From the NCBI RefSeq assembly GCF_026625785.1, contig NZ_CP113063.1:1426001-1490000 (forward strand): DNA of 64,000 nucleotides. The letters are read 5' to 3'. Below the pieces are notes generated by a model. That model had not been told where the DNA came from, searched no databases, and saw only the letters and a list, made by a program, of their open reading frames with translations. Each line of letters begins with the position of its first letter. Position 1 is the first letter of the stretch. A program made the position numbers and the translations under genes. The DNA is from Gordonia sp. SL306. GTDB lineage: Bacteria > Actinomycetota > Actinomycetes > Mycobacteriales > Mycobacteriaceae. This document shows positions 35,628 through 43,597 of the stretch, piece after piece.

Positions 35628-36872
35628 ATGACTGCATCGGCCACCCGCAAGTTCGAGGACATCGACTTCACCGATCCCGACCTGCTGGAACGCGGTCTAC
35701 CGCTGGCCGAGTTCGCCGTTCGCCGCGCAACCGCGCCGGTCTGGTGGAACAAGCAGGCGCTCGGTCCCACCTATTTCGACGACGACGGGTTCTGGGTGAT
35801 CAGTCGACACTCGGACATCAGGTCGATCTCGAAGGACACCGCGACGTGGTCGAACTGGGCCAAGGGCGCGGTGATGCGGGTTCCCGAACATGCGACGCGC
35901 GAGCAGCTCGAGGCATCGAGGTGCTTTCTGCTCAACATGGATCCGCCGGAGCACACCCGCATGCGCAAGATCGTGTCCCGCATGTTCACCCCACGGGCAG
36001 TGGCGTCACTCGAGGAGTCGCTGTCGGCGGCGGCACGCGAGATCGTGACATCCGCAGCCGAGAAGGGCAGCGGGAATTTCGTCGACGACATCGCAATCCA
36101 CCTGCCGCTGCAGGCCATCCTCGGTCTCCTCGGCGTGCCGGCCGAAGACCATGACCGTCTCTGCGACCTCGCCGATTCGATGGTCAATCCCGATGACCCC
36201 GACTCCAAGTACGACCCGCTCACCGCCAACACCGAGATGCTCGCCTACGCGTACGCCATGGCCGAGGATCGTCGGAAGAATCCCCGCGACGACCTCGTCA
36301 CCACGCTCGTCGAGGCCGACATCGACGGTCATGCACTGAGCGAGCTCGAGTTCGGTTTCTTCGTGATCCTGCTCGTCATCGCGGGCAACGAGACCACCCG
36401 GAACGCGATCTCGCACGGCGTCAACGCATTTCTCGACAATCCCGATCAGTGGGCCCGGTACCGCAGCGATCGACCGGCGAGCACCGTCGACGAGATCATT
36501 CGCTGGGCCACGCCGGTGCACTGCTTCCAGCGCACCGCGATCACCGACACCGAGGTGGCCGGCGTGCCGATCGCCGCCGGGCAGCGCGTCGGGTTGTTCT
36601 ACAGCTCGGCCAATTACGACGAGACCGTGTTCGACGACCCGTTCACGTTCGACATCACGCGAGATCCCAACCCGCACCTGAGTTTCGGCGGCAACGGCGC
36701 CCACTTCTGCATCGGCGCCAACCTCGCCCGGCTCGAGATGAACCTGATGTTCGGCACCCTTGCCGACATCGTCCCGGACATGTCCAAGATCGCCGAACCA
36801 CAACGTGTCCGGTCGGGCTGGCTGAACGGGGTCAAGGAACTGCGCGTCTCGTACGGCTCGCCGGTCGAGTAG
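35628..36872 (+). CDS. CYP125-like cytochrome P450, paralogue 2
   Basis: About 414 residues with VIAGNETTRNAISHG, VDEIIRWATPVHCFQRT and heme loop FGGNGAHFCIGANLARLE. It is 114 bp after paralogue 1 and looks like a tandem duplicate. ATG 35628 has GCGAGGAC upstream. The last codons and the TAG stop (CCGGTCGAGTAG, 36861-36872) belong to a genomic repeat. Its upstream region resembles that of paralogue 1, suggesting duplication with the promoter. Confidence 0.9.
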   Translation: MTASATRKFEDIDFTDPDLLERGLPLAEFAVRRATAPVWWNKQALGPTYFDDDGFWVISRHSDIRSISKDTATWSNWAKGAVMRVPEHATREQLEASRCFLLNMDPPEHTRMRKIVSRMFTPRAVASLEESLSAAAREIVTSAAEKGSGNFVDDIAIHLPLQAILGLLGVPAEDHDRLCDLADSMVNPDDPDSKYDPLTANTEMLAYAYAMAEDRRKNPRDDLVTTLVEADIDGHALSELEFGFFVILLVIAGNETTRNAISHGVNAFLDNPDQWARYRSDRPASTVDEIIRWATPVHCFQRTAITDTEVAGVPIAAGQRVGLFYSSANYDETVFDDPFTFDITRDPNPHLSFGGNGAHFCIGANLARLEMNLMFGTLADIVPDMSKIAEPQRVRSGWLNGVKELRVSYGSPVE

Positions 36873-37007
36873 CCCACCCCGCGAGGCACGAGCGTGCCCA
36901 CCCGCCGGTCGAGTAGCCCGCGAGGAACGAGCGTGCGTATCGAGACCACCCCGCAACATCCGGGGTCTCGATACGTCACTCGCCTAGCGGCTCGCGACTA
37001 CTCGACC
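36863..37007. repeat. three GGTCGAGTAG...GTATCGAGACC copies, the last inverted
   Basis: A degenerate copy (36863-36900), a full copy (36907-36947) and an inverted copy (36964-37007) fill the gap between P450 paralogue 2 and the convergent acyl-CoA synthetase. The opposed last two can fold into a long hairpin, which probably acts as a terminator. Confidence 0.85.
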
Positions 37008-37032
37008 GGCGGGTCGATGAAGATGACAGCCC

Positions 37033-38679
37033 TCAGCCGACCCCGCGCTCCGAGTTCTCCCAGAACTTCGCGCGCAGAGCCTTCTTGTCCGGCTTGCCCA
37101 GCGCGGTCAGCGGAAGCGACTCGACGAAGACGACCTGCTTCGGCGACTGCACCGCGCCCTTGCGGTCCTTCACCGACTGCTGGATCTCCTTGGTCACGAG
37201 CTCCTTGGCCTCGTCGCCCTGATCCGCGTCCCCGCGCAGCACCACGACGGCGGTGACGGCTTCACCCCACTTGTCGTCGGGAACCCCGATCACGCCGACC
37301 TGACCGACCGACGCATGCTCGGCGACAACGTCTTCCACCTCACGTGGGAACACGTTGAAGCCGCCGGTGACGATCATGTCCTTGGTGCGGTCGACGATGT
37401 ACCAGAATCCGTCCTCGTCCTCACGGGCCACGTCGCCGGTACGCAGCCAGCCGTCCCGGAAGGTCTCCGCTGTCTGTTCCGGCAGACCCCAGTACCCGCC
37501 GGCCAGCAACGGCCCGGCCACGCAGATCTCGCCGGGCTCGCCCTGGGCGACCGGCTTGTCGTCGGGCCCGAGCAGCGCGGTCCGCAGGAATGCCGACGGG
37601 CGGCCGCAGCTGCTGAGCCGCCGGGTGTCCTCGCCGGGCTTCGGGTGGTCGTTCTTGCCGAGGTAGCTGATGACCATCGGCGCCTCGGACTGCCCGTAGT
37701 ACTGCGCGAAGATCGGACCGAAGCGATCGATCGCCTCTGCGAGGCGAACCGGATTGATAGCCGACGCACCGTAATACACGGTTTCCAGCGACGACAGGTC
37801 GCGGGTGCGGGAGTCCGGATGATCCATCAACGCATAGAGCATCGACGGCACCAGCATCGTCGCGGTGATGCGCTCCTCCTCGATCACGCGCAACACCTCG
37901 GCTGGATCGAACTTGGCCATGACGACCATGGACCCACCCTTGATGAGCGTCGGCACGAAGAAGGCCGCGCCGGCGTGCGAGAGCGGCGTGCACATCAGGA
38001 ACCGCGGGTTCTCCGGCCACTCCCACTCGGAGAGCTGGATCTGCGTCATCGTCGACATCGCACGCGCGGTGCCGATGACGCCCTTCGGCTTGCCGGTGGT
38101 GCCTCCGGTGTAGGTGATCGAGACGACGTGCTCGGGCGGCAGGTCGGCGGCGACGAGCGGCCTGGGCTGGTAGTTGGCCGCCTCCGCGATCACGTCACGG
38201 CCGTAGGCGGCGAGTTCCTCCGGGACCGGCCCCAGGGTCAGCACCTGCTTGAGGCTCTCGACACGCTCCATCAGCGCTGCGGCACGCTCGACGAACATCG
38301 GGACGGGATCGATGACGAGGGTGGTCACCCCGGCATCGGAGAGAACGTAGGCGTGGTCGTCGAGGGAGCCAAGTGGGTGCAGCGCCGTGCGGCGCCACCC
38401 CTGGGTCTGCCCGGCACCGATCACCAGCAGCACCTCCGGCCGGTTGAGAGCAAGGAGTCCGACGGTCGAGCCGGTCCCTGCCCCCATCGATTCGAATGCC
38501 TGCTGATAGCGACTGACCGCGTCGGCCATCTCGCGTCCGGTGAGCTCGGTGTCCCCGAGGAACAGCACCTTGCGGTCGGCGTGGCGGCCCAACGCGGCCA
38601 CCAGCAGGTCGCCGAGGTGGGTGCCGCCCCGCAGATGGTCGAAGTCGGTCGTCGCATCCTGAACATCAGTCATGGTCAT
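37033..38679 (-). CDS. fatty/steroid acyl-CoA synthetase (FadD type)
   Basis: About 548-residue AMP-forming acyl-CoA synthetase: YTGGTTGKPKGVIG, YYGQSEAPM, WLRTGDVAREDEDGFWY, DRTKDMIVTGGFNVFPREVE and TALGKPDKKALR (catalytic Lys). The start is ATG 38679 or 38673; a KstR-like box ends 7 bases upstream, as expected for a leaderless, KstR-controlled gene. Substrate unknown; a steroid acid or a fatty acid released from sterol esters is likely given the regulation. Confidence 0.88.
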   Translation of the reverse strand: MTMTDVQDATTDFDHLRGGTHLGDLLVAALGRHADRKVLFLGDTELTGREMADAVSRYQQAFESMGAGTGSTVGLLALNRPEVLLVIGAGQTQGWRRTALHPLGSLDDHAYVLSDAGVTTLVIDPVPMFVERAAALMERVESLKQVLTLGPVPEELAAYGRDVIAEAANYQPRPLVAADLPPEHVVSITYTGGTTGKPKGVIGTARAMSTMTQIQLSEWEWPENPRFLMCTPLSHAGAAFFVPTLIKGGSMVVMAKFDPAEVLRVIEEERITATMLVPSMLYALMDHPDSRTRDLSSLETVYYGASAINPVRLAEAIDRFGPIFAQYYGQSEAPMVISYLGKNDHPKPGEDTRRLSSCGRPSAFLRTALLGPDDKPVAQGEPGEICVAGPLLAGGYWGLPEQTAETFRDGWLRTGDVAREDEDGFWYIVDRTKDMIVTGGFNVFPREVEDVVAEHASVGQVGVIGVPDDKWGEAVTAVVVLRGDADQGDEAKELVTKEIQQSVKDRKGAVQSPKQVVFVESLPLTALGKPDKKALRAKFWENSERGVG

Positions 38680-38685
38680 CAAGAC

Positions 38686-38699
38686 TAGGACGTGTTACA
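38686..38699. promoter_or_regulatory. KstR-like operator upstream of the acyl-CoA synthetase
   Basis: TAGGACGTGTTACA differs from TnnAACnnGTTnnA at one core base (GAC for AAC). It lies immediately before the start of the minus-strand gene. Confidence 0.75.
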
Positions 38700-38776
38700 G
38701 ACCAAGGGAAGCACCGGACCCATATTTGCCGCTATGACATGGCGATATGCCGACATTGAATCCGACAACACCGACA

Positions 38777-38790
38777 TAGAACACGTTTCA
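38777..38790. promoter_or_regulatory. KstR-like operator upstream of the GyrA-tail/GNAT gene
   Basis: TAGAACACGTTTCA matches TnnAACnnGTTnnA exactly. It is 60 bases before the plus-strand GNAT gene and about 100 before the minus-strand acyl-CoA synthetase, so it may serve either or both. Confidence 0.8.
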
Positions 38791-38850
38791 TTTCTCAGCC
38801 GGTCGACGGATACGTCTCCCGCACGCGCGCGCAGCCACTGAACTACGATC

Positions 38851-39510
38851 ATGGGCATGACCGATCTGGATCTGGCGACCACCCGCCGCGACATCACCGA
38901 CGCCCTCCTGACCGCTCTGGAGCGCCGCCACGAAGTACTCGACGCCATCGTCGACGCCGAGAATCGCGCCGAGGCCGTCGCCACCATCGCCACGCTGCTC
39001 GGCAAGTCGAAGCTCGGCGCCGAGGCGATCCTCGGCATGTCTCTCGAGCAGCTCACCAAGGACGAGCGCCGGAAGAACCAGGCCGAGCTCGACGACCTGA
39101 ACAACGCATTGACCTTCACCCTCGCCGAACGCCCGGCCAGCAGTGGCGACACGCTGGAACTGCGCGCCTTCACCGGTGACGACGCAGACCTGTTCAAGGT
39201 CCGTACTGAGGAGTTGAAGGTCGCGGGCGACGGTTCGGGTAGCCCGGCGGGTGACCTTTCCGACGAGATCGCGAAGGCCACCGAGCGCGTCGACAACGAG
39301 GACGCCGTCTGGCTGGTCGCCCTCGAGGGCACCACCAAGGTCGGACTGGTCTTCGGCGAACTCATCAACGGCGAGGTGGACGTCCGGATCTGGATCCACC
39401 CGGACCACCGCAAGAAGGGGTATGGCACCGCGGCCCTTCGGAAGTCTCGCTCGGAGATGGCGGCGGACTTCCCCGGCGTGCCGATGGTGGTGCGGGCGCC
39501 AAGCGCCTGA
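38851..39510 (+). CDS. GyrA-tail / GNAT acetyltransferase fusion
   Basis: 219 residues. Residues about 10-85 (LLTALERRHEVLDAIV, AEAILGMSLEQLTKDERR) resemble the coiled-coil tail of the GyrA/ParC breakage-reunion domain (pattern ALD-LDEVI...QAQAILDM-L--L---ER). From about 105 it is a GNAT-like acetyltransferase with the acetyl-CoA region VRIWIHPDHRKKGYGTAAL. The C-terminal GNAT part is short. Alternative start ATG 38857. No DNA-cleavage residues are present, so topoisomerase activity is not expected; the GyrA-like part may mediate dimerisation. Substrate unknown. Confidence 0.75.
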   Translation: MGMTDLDLATTRRDITDALLTALERRHEVLDAIVDAENRAEAVATIATLLGKSKLGAEAILGMSLEQLTKDERRKNQAELDDLNNALTFTLAERPASSGDTLELRAFTGDDADLFKVRTEELKVAGDGSGSPAGDLSDEIAKATERVDNEDAVWLVALEGTTKVGLVFGELINGEVDVRIWIHPDHRKKGYGTAALRKSRSEMAADFPGVPMVVRAPSA

Positions 39511-39521
39511 GCCCCGCCCCC

Positions 39522-39688
39522 GCCGATCGGGCGCACTTTCCCGCCGACCGTGCGCAGTTTCGCGCCGACCGTGCGCAGTTTCCCGCCGACCGTGCGGTCC
39601 CCACCGACAAGCGAGAGCTGGTCGGCAGCAAGACTGCACGGTCGGCGGAATTCTGTGCCCGATCGGCGAAAGGCTGCGCCCGATCGGC
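39522..39688. repeat. 21-bp-period GCCGAYCGTGCGCAG array, forward then inverted
   Basis: Four direct 21-bp units (39522-39542, 39543-39563, 39564-39584, 39585-39605; unit type GCCGACCGTGCGCAGTTT), a short centre, and at least two inverted units (39647-39667, 39668-39688). It fills the gap between the convergent GNAT and SnoaL-like genes. Confidence 0.88.
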
Positions 39689-39693
39689 GCACG

Positions 39694-40074
39694 TCACTTA
39701 CGTCGGGGCACCCCGAACCGAGCCACGATCGCCCGGATCTTGTTGTCCTCGTCGACGACGAAGGACTCGGTCACCTGCGCGGCGAGGCCGAGGGTCTTGG
39801 GACGGACGTGCACCCAGAATCGCGTCGACACCATGTGCCCGTCCACCTCGGCGGTGAAGCCACTGATGCGATGGATCAGCCGGAACTGCGGACCACGTGC
39901 GAGCCCGCGGGCGATGTGGGCCCCGTTGCGTCCGGTCTTCATGCCCATCTCGGTACGCGTGCAATCCGGATGCAGGGCGACTCCCGACGGGTCGTGACTG
40001 ACCAGCGCGTCCACGTAGGCCCGCGCCGACGCGATGAGCTGCGCTTCGCGCTCGGGGCCGGCGGTCGGTGTCAC
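39694..40074 (-). CDS. SnoaL/NTF2-like small protein
   Basis: 126-residue protein (EREAQLIASARAYVDALVSHDPSG context; RLIHRISGFTAEVDGH; ARFGVPRRK at the end) with the alpha/beta cone-like pattern of NTF2/SnoaL proteins. GTG 40074 lies 2 bases after the stop of the preceding SDR gene, so it is third in a KstR2-type operon running from 41811. No catalytic residues can be assigned. A role as isomerase or hydrolase in ring C/D breakdown is only inferred. Confidence 0.78.
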   Translation of the reverse strand: MTPTAGPEREAQLIASARAYVDALVSHDPSGVALHPDCTRTEMGMKTGRNGAHIARGLARGPQFRLIHRISGFTAEVDGHMVSTRFWVHVRPKTLGLAAQVTESFVVDEDNKIRAIVARFGVPRRK

Positions 40075-40076
40075 GT

Positions 40077-40973
40077 CTACCGTGCGCCGTAGACGGGTAC
40101 CGGGACCGGCGACTTCGCCAGGATCTCGTCGACCACGGGCCCGAGTTCACCCGGCGTCCATTGCGATCCCTTGTCCTGCTCGGCGCTGCGCTGGAATGCG
40201 TCGACCACGGTGATCTTGCCGCCCTCGACCTCGAAGACGCGTCCGGTCACCGACGACGACTCCGGCGATCCGAGCCAGACCACCAGAGGCGAGATGTTCG
40301 CCGGGTCCATGGCGTCGAACGATCCGTCTGCAGGCGCGGCCATCTGTGCGGCCATCGCCTCGCCCGCACCCATCGTCATCTGGGTCCGCGCCGACGGTGC
40401 GATCGCGTTCGCGGTGACGCCGTAGCCGGCCAACTCCGCGGCCGCCTGAATGGTCAGAGCGGTGATGCCGGCCTTGGCGGCAACGTAGTTCCCCTGCCCC
40501 ACCGATCCGAACAGGCCCGCGCCCGACGAGGTGTTGACGATCCGGGCCGCGCGCTGCTCACCGGCCTTCGACTCCGCACGCCAGTACGCGGCGGCGTGGT
40601 GCAGCGTGACGAAATGCCCCTTGAGATGGACGCGGATCACCGCATCCCACTCGTCCTCCGACATCGCGACCAGCATCCGGTCGCGGACGAATCCCGCGTT
40701 GTTGACCAGGATGTCGAGGCCACCGAACTCCTTCACCGCGGTCTCGACCAGCGCGGCACCGTCGGCCCAGTCGGCGACATCGGCCACTCCAGCGACGGCT
40801 GATCCACCGGCATCGGTGATCTCACCGACCACGGCGTGCGCTGCGTCGGCGTCGAAGTCGTTGACCACGACCTTGGCCCCGTCGGCGGCGAAGGCCAGCG
40901 CATGCGCCCGCCCGATCCCCTGTCCAGCACCCGTCACGATCGCGACGCGGCCCTCATTCAGCTTGTCAGCCAA
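40077..40973 (-). CDS. short-chain dehydrogenase (Rv3548c-like)
   Basis: 298-residue SDR: TGAGQGIGRA, NNAG, catalytic NTSSGAG and YVAAKAG. It has the extended C-terminus seen in Hsd4A-like SDRs (EVEGGKITVVDAF). Corresponds by position to Rv3548c in the KstR2 regulon. Start ATG 40973; 46 bp after the preceding SDR. It probably oxidises a hydroxyacyl-CoA or hydroxy-HIP intermediate, but the substrate is not assigned here. Confidence 0.88.
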   Translation of the reverse strand: MADKLNEGRVAIVTGAGQGIGRAHALAFAADGAKVVVNDFDADAAHAVVGEITDAGGSAVAGVADVADWADGAALVETAVKEFGGLDILVNNAGFVRDRMLVAMSEDEWDAVIRVHLKGHFVTLHHAAAYWRAESKAGEQRAARIVNTSSGAGLFGSVGQGNYVAAKAGITALTIQAAAELAGYGVTANAIAPSARTQMTMGAGEAMAAQMAAPADGSFDAMDPANISPLVVWLGSPESSSVTGRVFEVEGGKITVVDAFQRSAEQDKGSQWTPGELGPVVDEILAKSPVPVPVYGAR

Positions 40974-41019
40974 GACTTCTCCCCTTGTGTCGATTGTTCG
41001 GTGTCACGGCGTGATCGGA

Positions 41020-41811
41020 TCACACCTGATTGTCTGCGGTGGCGACGGCCAGGAACGCCGGCTTCTCACCACCACCATGCACGGTCAGTGTCGACCCGGT
41101 GACGTAACCGGCCAACGGGCTGAGCAGGAACGCCACCGCGTTGCCCACATCGGCGGGCATCGCGAGCCGGCCCATCGGAATGGTCGCCCCCACCGCGGCC
41201 ACCCCGTCGTCGTCACCGAGGTGTAGGTGCGCCTGTTCGGTCAGCACGGCCCCACACACCACCGAGTTGACGCGGACCTGCGGGGCCCACTCGATCGCGA
41301 GCGAGGTCATCGCGTTGTCCAGACCTGCTTTCGCCGCACCGTAGGCCGACGTTCCCGGCGATGGCCGATGTCCGCTCACACTGGACACGTTGACGATCGC
41401 GCCACCGGTCTCCTGTTGCTGCATCACCGCGTGGGCGGCCCGCGCCACGGTCAGCGGTGCCAGCAGGTTCAGCTCGACGATCTTGCTCGTGAAGCGGGGT
41501 GACGCGTCCGCCGCGAGCGCGAACGGCGAGCCGCCGGCATTGTTCACGACGCCGTCGAGCCTGCCGTGCGTCTCCGCGATCCCCCGGATCATCTCATCGA
41601 CCGCATCGGCGTCCCGGACGTCGCAGGGGACGAACTCGACATCCGTGTCCTCGCCCGGGTTGCGCCCGCACACGACCGGGACCGCGCCCAGCTCGGCCAA
41701 CACCCTCGTGATGCCGGCGCCGACGCCACGCGTGCCGCCGGTCACCAGGACGACCTTCTTGTCGATGCCGAGGTCATGGCCCTGACCTGCGGCCTGCGAC
41801 TGTGCCTTCAT
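41020..41811 (-). CDS. short-chain dehydrogenase (Rv3549c-like)
   Basis: About 263-residue SDR: VTGGTRGVGAG, NNAGGSPF, NVSSVSG and YGAAKAG. First gene of a minus-strand operon with the SDR at 40077 and the SnoaL-like gene. ATG 41811 is preferred; the frame to 41832 runs into the KstR2 box. Divergent from echA20. Corresponds by position to Rv3549c. Confidence 0.88.
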   Translation of the reverse strand: MKAQSQAAGQGHDLGIDKKVVLVTGGTRGVGAGITRVLAELGAVPVVCGRNPGEDTDVEFVPCDVRDADAVDEMIRGIAETHGRLDGVVNNAGGSPFALAADASPRFTSKIVELNLLAPLTVARAAHAVMQQQETGGAIVNVSSVSGHRPSPGTSAYGAAKAGLDNAMTSLAIEWAPQVRVNSVVCGAVLTEQAHLHLGDDDGVAAVGATIPMGRLAMPADVGNAVAFLLSPLAGYVTGSTLTVHGGGEKPAFLAVATADNQV

Positions 41812-41830
41812 GGGTGCTACCCTACCAAAC

Positions 41831-41850
41831 AACCAAGCACTTGCTTGGTT
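41831..41850. promoter_or_regulatory. KstR2 operator between the SDR operon and echA20-ipdABC
   Basis: AACCAAGCACTTGCTTGGTT contains a full match (41832-41845) to the KstR2 consensus AnCAAGnACTTGnT and is nearly palindromic over 20 bp. It lies between divergent operons, so KstR2 bound to HIP-CoA would release both. Confidence 0.92.
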
Positions 41851-41888
41851 CCAGCTTGGTTCACAGGCAGTACCCGAGAGGAGCTGGT

Positions 41889-42662
41889 GTGCCGATCACC
41901 ACGACACACACCGAGAACGGCATCGTGACCGTCACGGTGGACTACCCACCGGTCAACGCGTTGCCGTCGGCGGCGTGGTTCGAACTGGCCGACGCCATCA
42001 CCGCTGCGGGCGAGGACATGTCCACGCACGTGGTGATCCTGCGAGCCGAGGGACGCGGCTTCAACGCAGGCGTCGACATCAAGGAAATGCAGGCGACCGA
42101 AGGCTTCGACGCCTTGATCGGAGCCAACCGCGGCTGCGCTGCGGCCTTCTCCGCGGTGTATGACTGCGCGGTTCCGGTGATCGTCGCGGTCAACGGTTTC
42201 TGCGTCGGCGGCGGTATCGGACTCGTCGGCAACGCCGACGTCATCGTCGCCTCCGACGATGCGGTCTTCGGCCTTCCCGAGGTCGACCGTGGCGCCCTCG
42301 GCGCCGCCACTCACCTCGCCCGGCTGGTGCCTCAGCACATGATGCGCACGCTGTATTACACGGCGCAGAACGTCACAGCCAAGCAGCTCGAACACTTCGG
42401 CTCGGTGTACAAGGCCGTCCCCCGCGAACAGCTCCTCGACACCGCACTCGAGGTCGCCGAGAAGATCGCTACCAAGGACACCCGCGTCATCCGCGCGGCG
42501 AAGGAAGCGATCAACCACATCGATCCCGTCGATGTGAAGGCCAGCTACCGCCTCGAGCAGGGCTTCACCTTCGAACTCAACCTCGCCGGAGTCGCCGACG
42601 AGCACCGGGACGCATTCGTCAGTACCGGTAAGACCTTGAACACCAATGGAGGACGCGCCTGA
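41889..42662 (+). CDS. echA20: enoyl-CoA hydratase/hydrolase EchA20
   Basis: About 257-residue crotonase-family protein: VDYPPVNALPS, GRGFNAGVDIKEM, VNGFCVGGGIGLVG and the EVDRGALGAATHL region. It corresponds to Rv3550 (EchA20), which hydrolytically opens ring D of the HIEC-CoA intermediate of HIP breakdown. GTG 41889 is preceded by GAGAGGAG; the frame to 41802 overlaps the operator. The stop overlaps the ipdA start. Confidence 0.91.
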   Translation: MPITTTHTENGIVTVTVDYPPVNALPSAAWFELADAITAAGEDMSTHVVILRAEGRGFNAGVDIKEMQATEGFDALIGANRGCAAAFSAVYDCAVPVIVAVNGFCVGGGIGLVGNADVIVASDDAVFGLPEVDRGALGAATHLARLVPQHMMRTLYYTAQNVTAKQLEHFGSVYKAVPREQLLDTALEVAEKIATKDTRVIRAAKEAINHIDPVDVKASYRLEQGFTFELNLAGVADEHRDAFVSTGKTLNTNGGRA

Positions 42663-43597
42663 TGACGCCCACCCCGACCGACAAGACCAGCTCCCTCGAC
42701 GACGTCATCGGCGAGCTGCGCGACGGCATGACAATCGGCATCGGCGGCTGGGGCTCACGCCGCAAGCCGATGGCCCTGGTGCGCGCGCTGGCGCGCTCGG
42801 ACGTCAAGGACCTCACCCTGGTCACCTACGGCGGCCCCGACCTCGGATTACTGTGCGCCGCAGGCAAGGTCCGGCGTGCGTACTACGGCTTCGTGTCGCT
42901 GGATTCCGCACCCTTCTATGACCCGTGGTTCGCGCAGGCGCGCACGTCCGGTGCCATCGAGGCGCGGGAGATGGACGAGGGCATGGTCAAGTGCGGTCTC
43001 GAGGCCGCGGCCTCGCGTCTGCCGTTCCTGCCGATCCGCGCGGGACTGGGCTCCGATGTCCCGACGTTCTGGGACGGCGAGCTCAAGACGGTCTCTTCGC
43101 CGTACCCGGCTGCCGACGGCCGCACCGAGACCCTGATCGCGATGCCCGCGCTGCGGCTCGACGCCGCGTTCGTCCACCTCGACCTCGCCGACAGTCGCGG
43201 CAACGCCGCGTACACCGGCGTCGACCCGTACTTCGACGATCTCTACTGTGCCGCCGCCGAGCGGCGCTACCTGGAGACCGATCAGCTGGTCTCCACCGAG
43301 GTGCTGGTGAAAACCGTTCCCACGCAGCGGTTGCTGCTCAATCGCATGAACGTCGATCGGGTGGTGCACACGCCGAACGGTGCACATTTCACCTTCGCCG
43401 GCACGGCAAGCGAAGCGAGTGGTCCGAACGTCCACAGCGACTACGGCCGCGACGAGAAGTTCCAGCAGTTCTATGTCGAATCCGCCAAGGATCCCGAGAA
43501 GTGGGCGGCGTTCTCGCGCCGCTTCCTCGAGGTCGACGAGGCCGCCTATCAGCGTGCGGTCACCGAATGGCAGGGCGAGCAGGAGGATCAGCAGTGA
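42662..43597 (+). CDS. ipdA: IpdA, alpha subunit of the steroid ring-C-opening CoA-transferase-fold enzyme
   Basis: 311-residue class I CoA-transferase-like alpha subunit (GMTIGIGGWGSRRKPMALVR, VTYGGPDLGLLCAAG). It corresponds to Rv3551 (IpdA). IpdAB has the fold of CoA transferases but is a ring-C hydrolase acting on COCHEA-CoA in cholesterol degradation. Start overlaps the echA20 stop (TGATG) and the stop overlaps the ipdB start (GTGA): a tightly coupled operon. Confidence 0.93.
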   Translation: MTPTPTDKTSSLDDVIGELRDGMTIGIGGWGSRRKPMALVRALARSDVKDLTLVTYGGPDLGLLCAAGKVRRAYYGFVSLDSAPFYDPWFAQARTSGAIEAREMDEGMVKCGLEAAASRLPFLPIRAGLGSDVPTFWDGELKTVSSPYPAADGRTETLIAMPALRLDAAFVHLDLADSRGNAAYTGVDPYFDDLYCAAAERRYLETDQLVSTEVLVKTVPTQRLLLNRMNVDRVVHTPNGAHFTFAGTASEASGPNVHSDYGRDEKFQQFYVESAKDPEKWAAFSRRFLEVDEAAYQRAVTEWQGEQEDQQ

